Assembly (NCBI GenBank): GCA_023376005.1
Contig: CM042157.1
Span: 88,067,093 to 88,131,092 of the forward strand
Reading direction: 5' to 3'
Source of the DNA: Doryteuthis pealeii
Taxonomy: Eukaryota > Mollusca > Cephalopoda > Myopsida > Loliginidae
DNA: 64,000 nucleotides
Positions 62,191-64,000 of the stretch are shown piece by piece. The notes under the pieces are model-generated. The model was given only the letters and a program-made list of their open reading frames with translations. It was not told the DNA's origin and made no database searches. The number at the start of each line of letters is the position of its first letter. Positions within the stretch are counted from its first letter, which is position 1. The translations under genes were made by a program, and so were the position numbers.

Positions 62191-63201
62191 AACTCGATCC
62201 TATAACGGAACGCAGCTCCCTCACATATTATGGGATATCTTACAATAGTATGGAATATTTTCCAAAAATATCTTTTTTTTAATACTTTATGTCTCTTTTT
62301 TCGCCATTGTGAATAATTAGATAGTGAATCATTGTTTAAAAGTTATTGGATCTTTAAACAATGTTCTTTTTTTAGCATTTTAATATCTTTTTAATATAAA
62401 AATATCTGAAAGTTACTTAATGATGAGAGTGTAAATTAATGTGTTTTAAACAAAATTAAGGCATCCTCACATTAAATGACAAGCCTCTGAAATTAGTACT
62501 CCAATTCACATAAATTGGTAGCAATATCTCCTCTACTGAAAGTGATTTGGACATACACATAGTAAAGTCATGGATGGATATCGAATAGTTTTCGACCATT
62601 TTGAAAATCTGATCTTTACTTGTTACATAATTACGAGCCTTGGATAATGAAGGGCTGCATAAGAACCAGTTTTATTTAAAGTAAATTATGGGTGAAAAAG
62701 AAAGAAAGAAATATTTTAGAAAAATGTTTTGAAAGGACGAATCTAGCTAGAATGCATTTTGTGAATTGGTTGTTCGAATTCCACACCAGAGAAAATGCCA
62801 GGTTAAATATTTTAGGGGGAATTAAAAACATCGGAAAGAACGGTTTGGTTCAAGTTCCAATGTACTTAAATAATACAATAGAACAATATAAAATGGAATT
62901 AAAATATACAGAAATAATCACGTAAGAAAATAATCAGCTGGTTAACGGTAACTATAAAAGAGGGGTTGAATATTCGAAGTAAGAGGAAAGTGCAGGACAG
63001 AGAGTGTCTGGAGACGAAACAGGACGCAGGCCCCTTTGCCTATCCGAGAAAGCAGCCTTTCTTTATTTCTTTCTTTCTTTGCTCTTACTTGCATTACTTG
63101 GACTCTAAGGAAACGCTAACAAAGAGCTACGTGGGAACAACACAAATATGCTACGTGATCTTTCGAAAATAATTTTTTTCCTGGAAACAAACCACCCTAG
63201 A

Positions 63202-63205
<4 letters not shown>
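62191..63205. other. No recognised gene
   Basis: AT-rich. Frames of 77 codons (62692-62925) and 68 codons (62966-63172) show no known motif and no conserved context. Confidence 0.5.
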
Positions 63206-63208
<3 letters not shown>

Positions 63209-63242
<34 letters not shown>

Positions 63243-63260
63243 TATATAATATATATATAA

Positions 63261-63302
<42 letters not shown>
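63209..63302. repeat. (AT)n(GT)n microsatellite
   Basis: AT-rich tract then a (GT)n run to 63302. Confidence 0.95.
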
Positions 63303-63307
<5 letters not shown>

Positions 63308-63317
63308 TGGAAAAGGA

Positions 63318-63501
63318 ATTGAATCCGACAATATGAGGAAAAATGAGTAAAGAAAAGAAAAGTAAATGGATAAAATGAATTTAATCGATCACTTACACAT
63401 GTGTTTCGGTCAGTTTATAAACTGACCGAAACACATGTGTAAGTGATCGATTAAATTCATTTGATCCATTTACTTTTCTTTTCTTTACTCATTTTTCCTC
63501 A

Positions 63502-63502
<1 letters not shown>
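63318..63502. repeat. Near-perfect palindrome, about 85-bp arms
   Basis: Mirror point near 63420: 'gaggaaaaatgagtaaagaa', 'gatcacttacacatgtg' and 'tttcggtcagttta' recur inverted. Same family as the 52.9-54.1 kb inverted repeat but with almost no spacer. Outer edges are (GT)n/(AT)n. Confidence 0.9.
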
Positions 63503-63549
<47 letters not shown>

Positions 63550-63593
63550 TGACTTTATATATATTTATATATATATTATTGACTTTATATATA

Positions 63594-64000
63594 CTAGCAT
63601 AACAAAACCGCCCTTCGGGCGTGTAAAAAAAAATAAATTTGAAAAAATATAGCCTGAGCCGAGTGGGATTAAAATTCAATGTCAGAGGGGTAGTATCCAA
63701 GTAAAATTAATAAATGAATTGAAGAAATAAAAACAACAAATGCAAAATAAATGCCAAACTTTACTTTAAAAGGATATTCAACATTTAATGATTTTAGTAA
63801 TTAAAATCATCAAATTCATTAGAGGAGTAAAAAAATAAACAATTTGAAATAGAAATTAGGAAAGTTAACTTTCTACAGACCAAAGTTTTTCCTGAAATAA
63901 TATTCAATAATAAAATTAAATTTGGTTTATCAATGAATAAAACAATCAACTATACAAAATGATTTTTTTTTTATTGTTTTGATTATTTCTAAAATCTTTG
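63594..64000 (-). mobile_element. Helitron H2 (3' end), continues beyond the window
   Basis: Minus-strand 3' end: hairpin GCCC-gaa-GGGC, 'ggttttgttatg' and terminal CTAG (63594-63597) facing a host T. Hairpin plus CTAG within about 12 bases is the Helitron signature; the hairpin sequence differs from H1, so this is another family. The 5' end is outside the window. Confidence 0.75.

Noticed and set aside
62692..62925. 77-codon open frame
   Set aside because: No motif, no homologous copy in the window and no splice or promoter context.
63405..63445. GAAACACATGTGT as a hammerhead end
   Set aside because: The palindromic stem III is present, but no CTGANGA core or stem II lies upstream at this site or at 37.27, 52.97 and 54.02 kb.

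Overview
This is 64 kb of AT-rich, intron- and exon-poor animal nuclear DNA. I found no intact host protein gene, no rRNA and no functional tRNA. What fills it is layered mobile DNA and microsatellite: long (AT)n tracts, tRNA-derived SINEs, solo LTRs, pieces of three kinds of non-LTR retrotransposon, Helitrons and many Penelope-like element (PLE) remnants. The mixture (PLEs, an RTE-type LINE, very abundant (AT)n, several SINE families, GAA and GA tracts) suggests an invertebrate, most plausibly a mollusc and perhaps a cephalopod. That taxonomic call is inference only.

The strongest signal is a set of about 22 hammerhead ribozyme (HHR) motifs on both strands, in unrelated repeat families. I checked helices by eye: a CTGANGA core, a GAA box, stems I, II and III, and a cleavable NUH. 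(1) A tRNA-headed SINE carries a near-perfect HHR next to an (AT)n tract; six ribozyme copies are seen, and four lie as two tandem dimers spaced 312 and 300 bp. (2) PLE-A and PLE-B remnants carry HHRs in head-to-head inverted pairs. (3) Single HHRs lie at 7.7, 32.4, 32.7, 33.1, 33.7, 56.7, 59.4 and 59.8 kb.

Layout. 0-5 kb: microsatellites, LTR-E and two HHR-SINEs. 5-10.3 kb: PLE-A/PLE-D pieces, large hairpins and the first HHR dimer. 10.7-12.5 kb: a Helitron holding a solo LTR with exact target duplications, then retroposon L between direct repeats. 12.7-17.4 kb: SINE-T, LTR-A split by SINE-A, LTR-C, an RTE fragment and LTR-D. 18.2-19.8 kb: LTR-B and two LINE C-termini. 20-23 kb: SINEs and LTR-E. 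24.6-27.8 kb: the most complete PLE, with inverted terminal repeats, RT and GIY-YIG pieces, and a Helitron inserted just after the YVDD motif. 28-34.5 kb: SINE-T and L with exact duplications (L flanked by 129-bp repeats), then a cluster of HHRs. 35-37.1 kb: a GAA tract, a PLE RT core between two (AT)n tracts and a TTAA-flanked MITE. 37.5-41.2 kb: tandem retroposon M and stacked SINE-A/LTR-A/LTR-B. 41.8-45.3 kb: PLE-B, the second HHR dimer, a GIY-YIG tail and palindromes. 46.4-47.2 kb: an exact 180-bp satellite. 48.4-56.3 kb: Helitrons, PLE-B, a 1.26-kb inverted repeat and an RTE LINE C-terminus. 56.5-64 kb: L and SINE-A with target duplications, palindromes, LTR-A and a second Helitron type.

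The clean target duplications and nestings allow insertion orders to be read. None of the coding remnants is intact, so the window is a parasite graveyard; any activity here would be at the RNA level, from the Pol III-like SINE heads and ribozymes.
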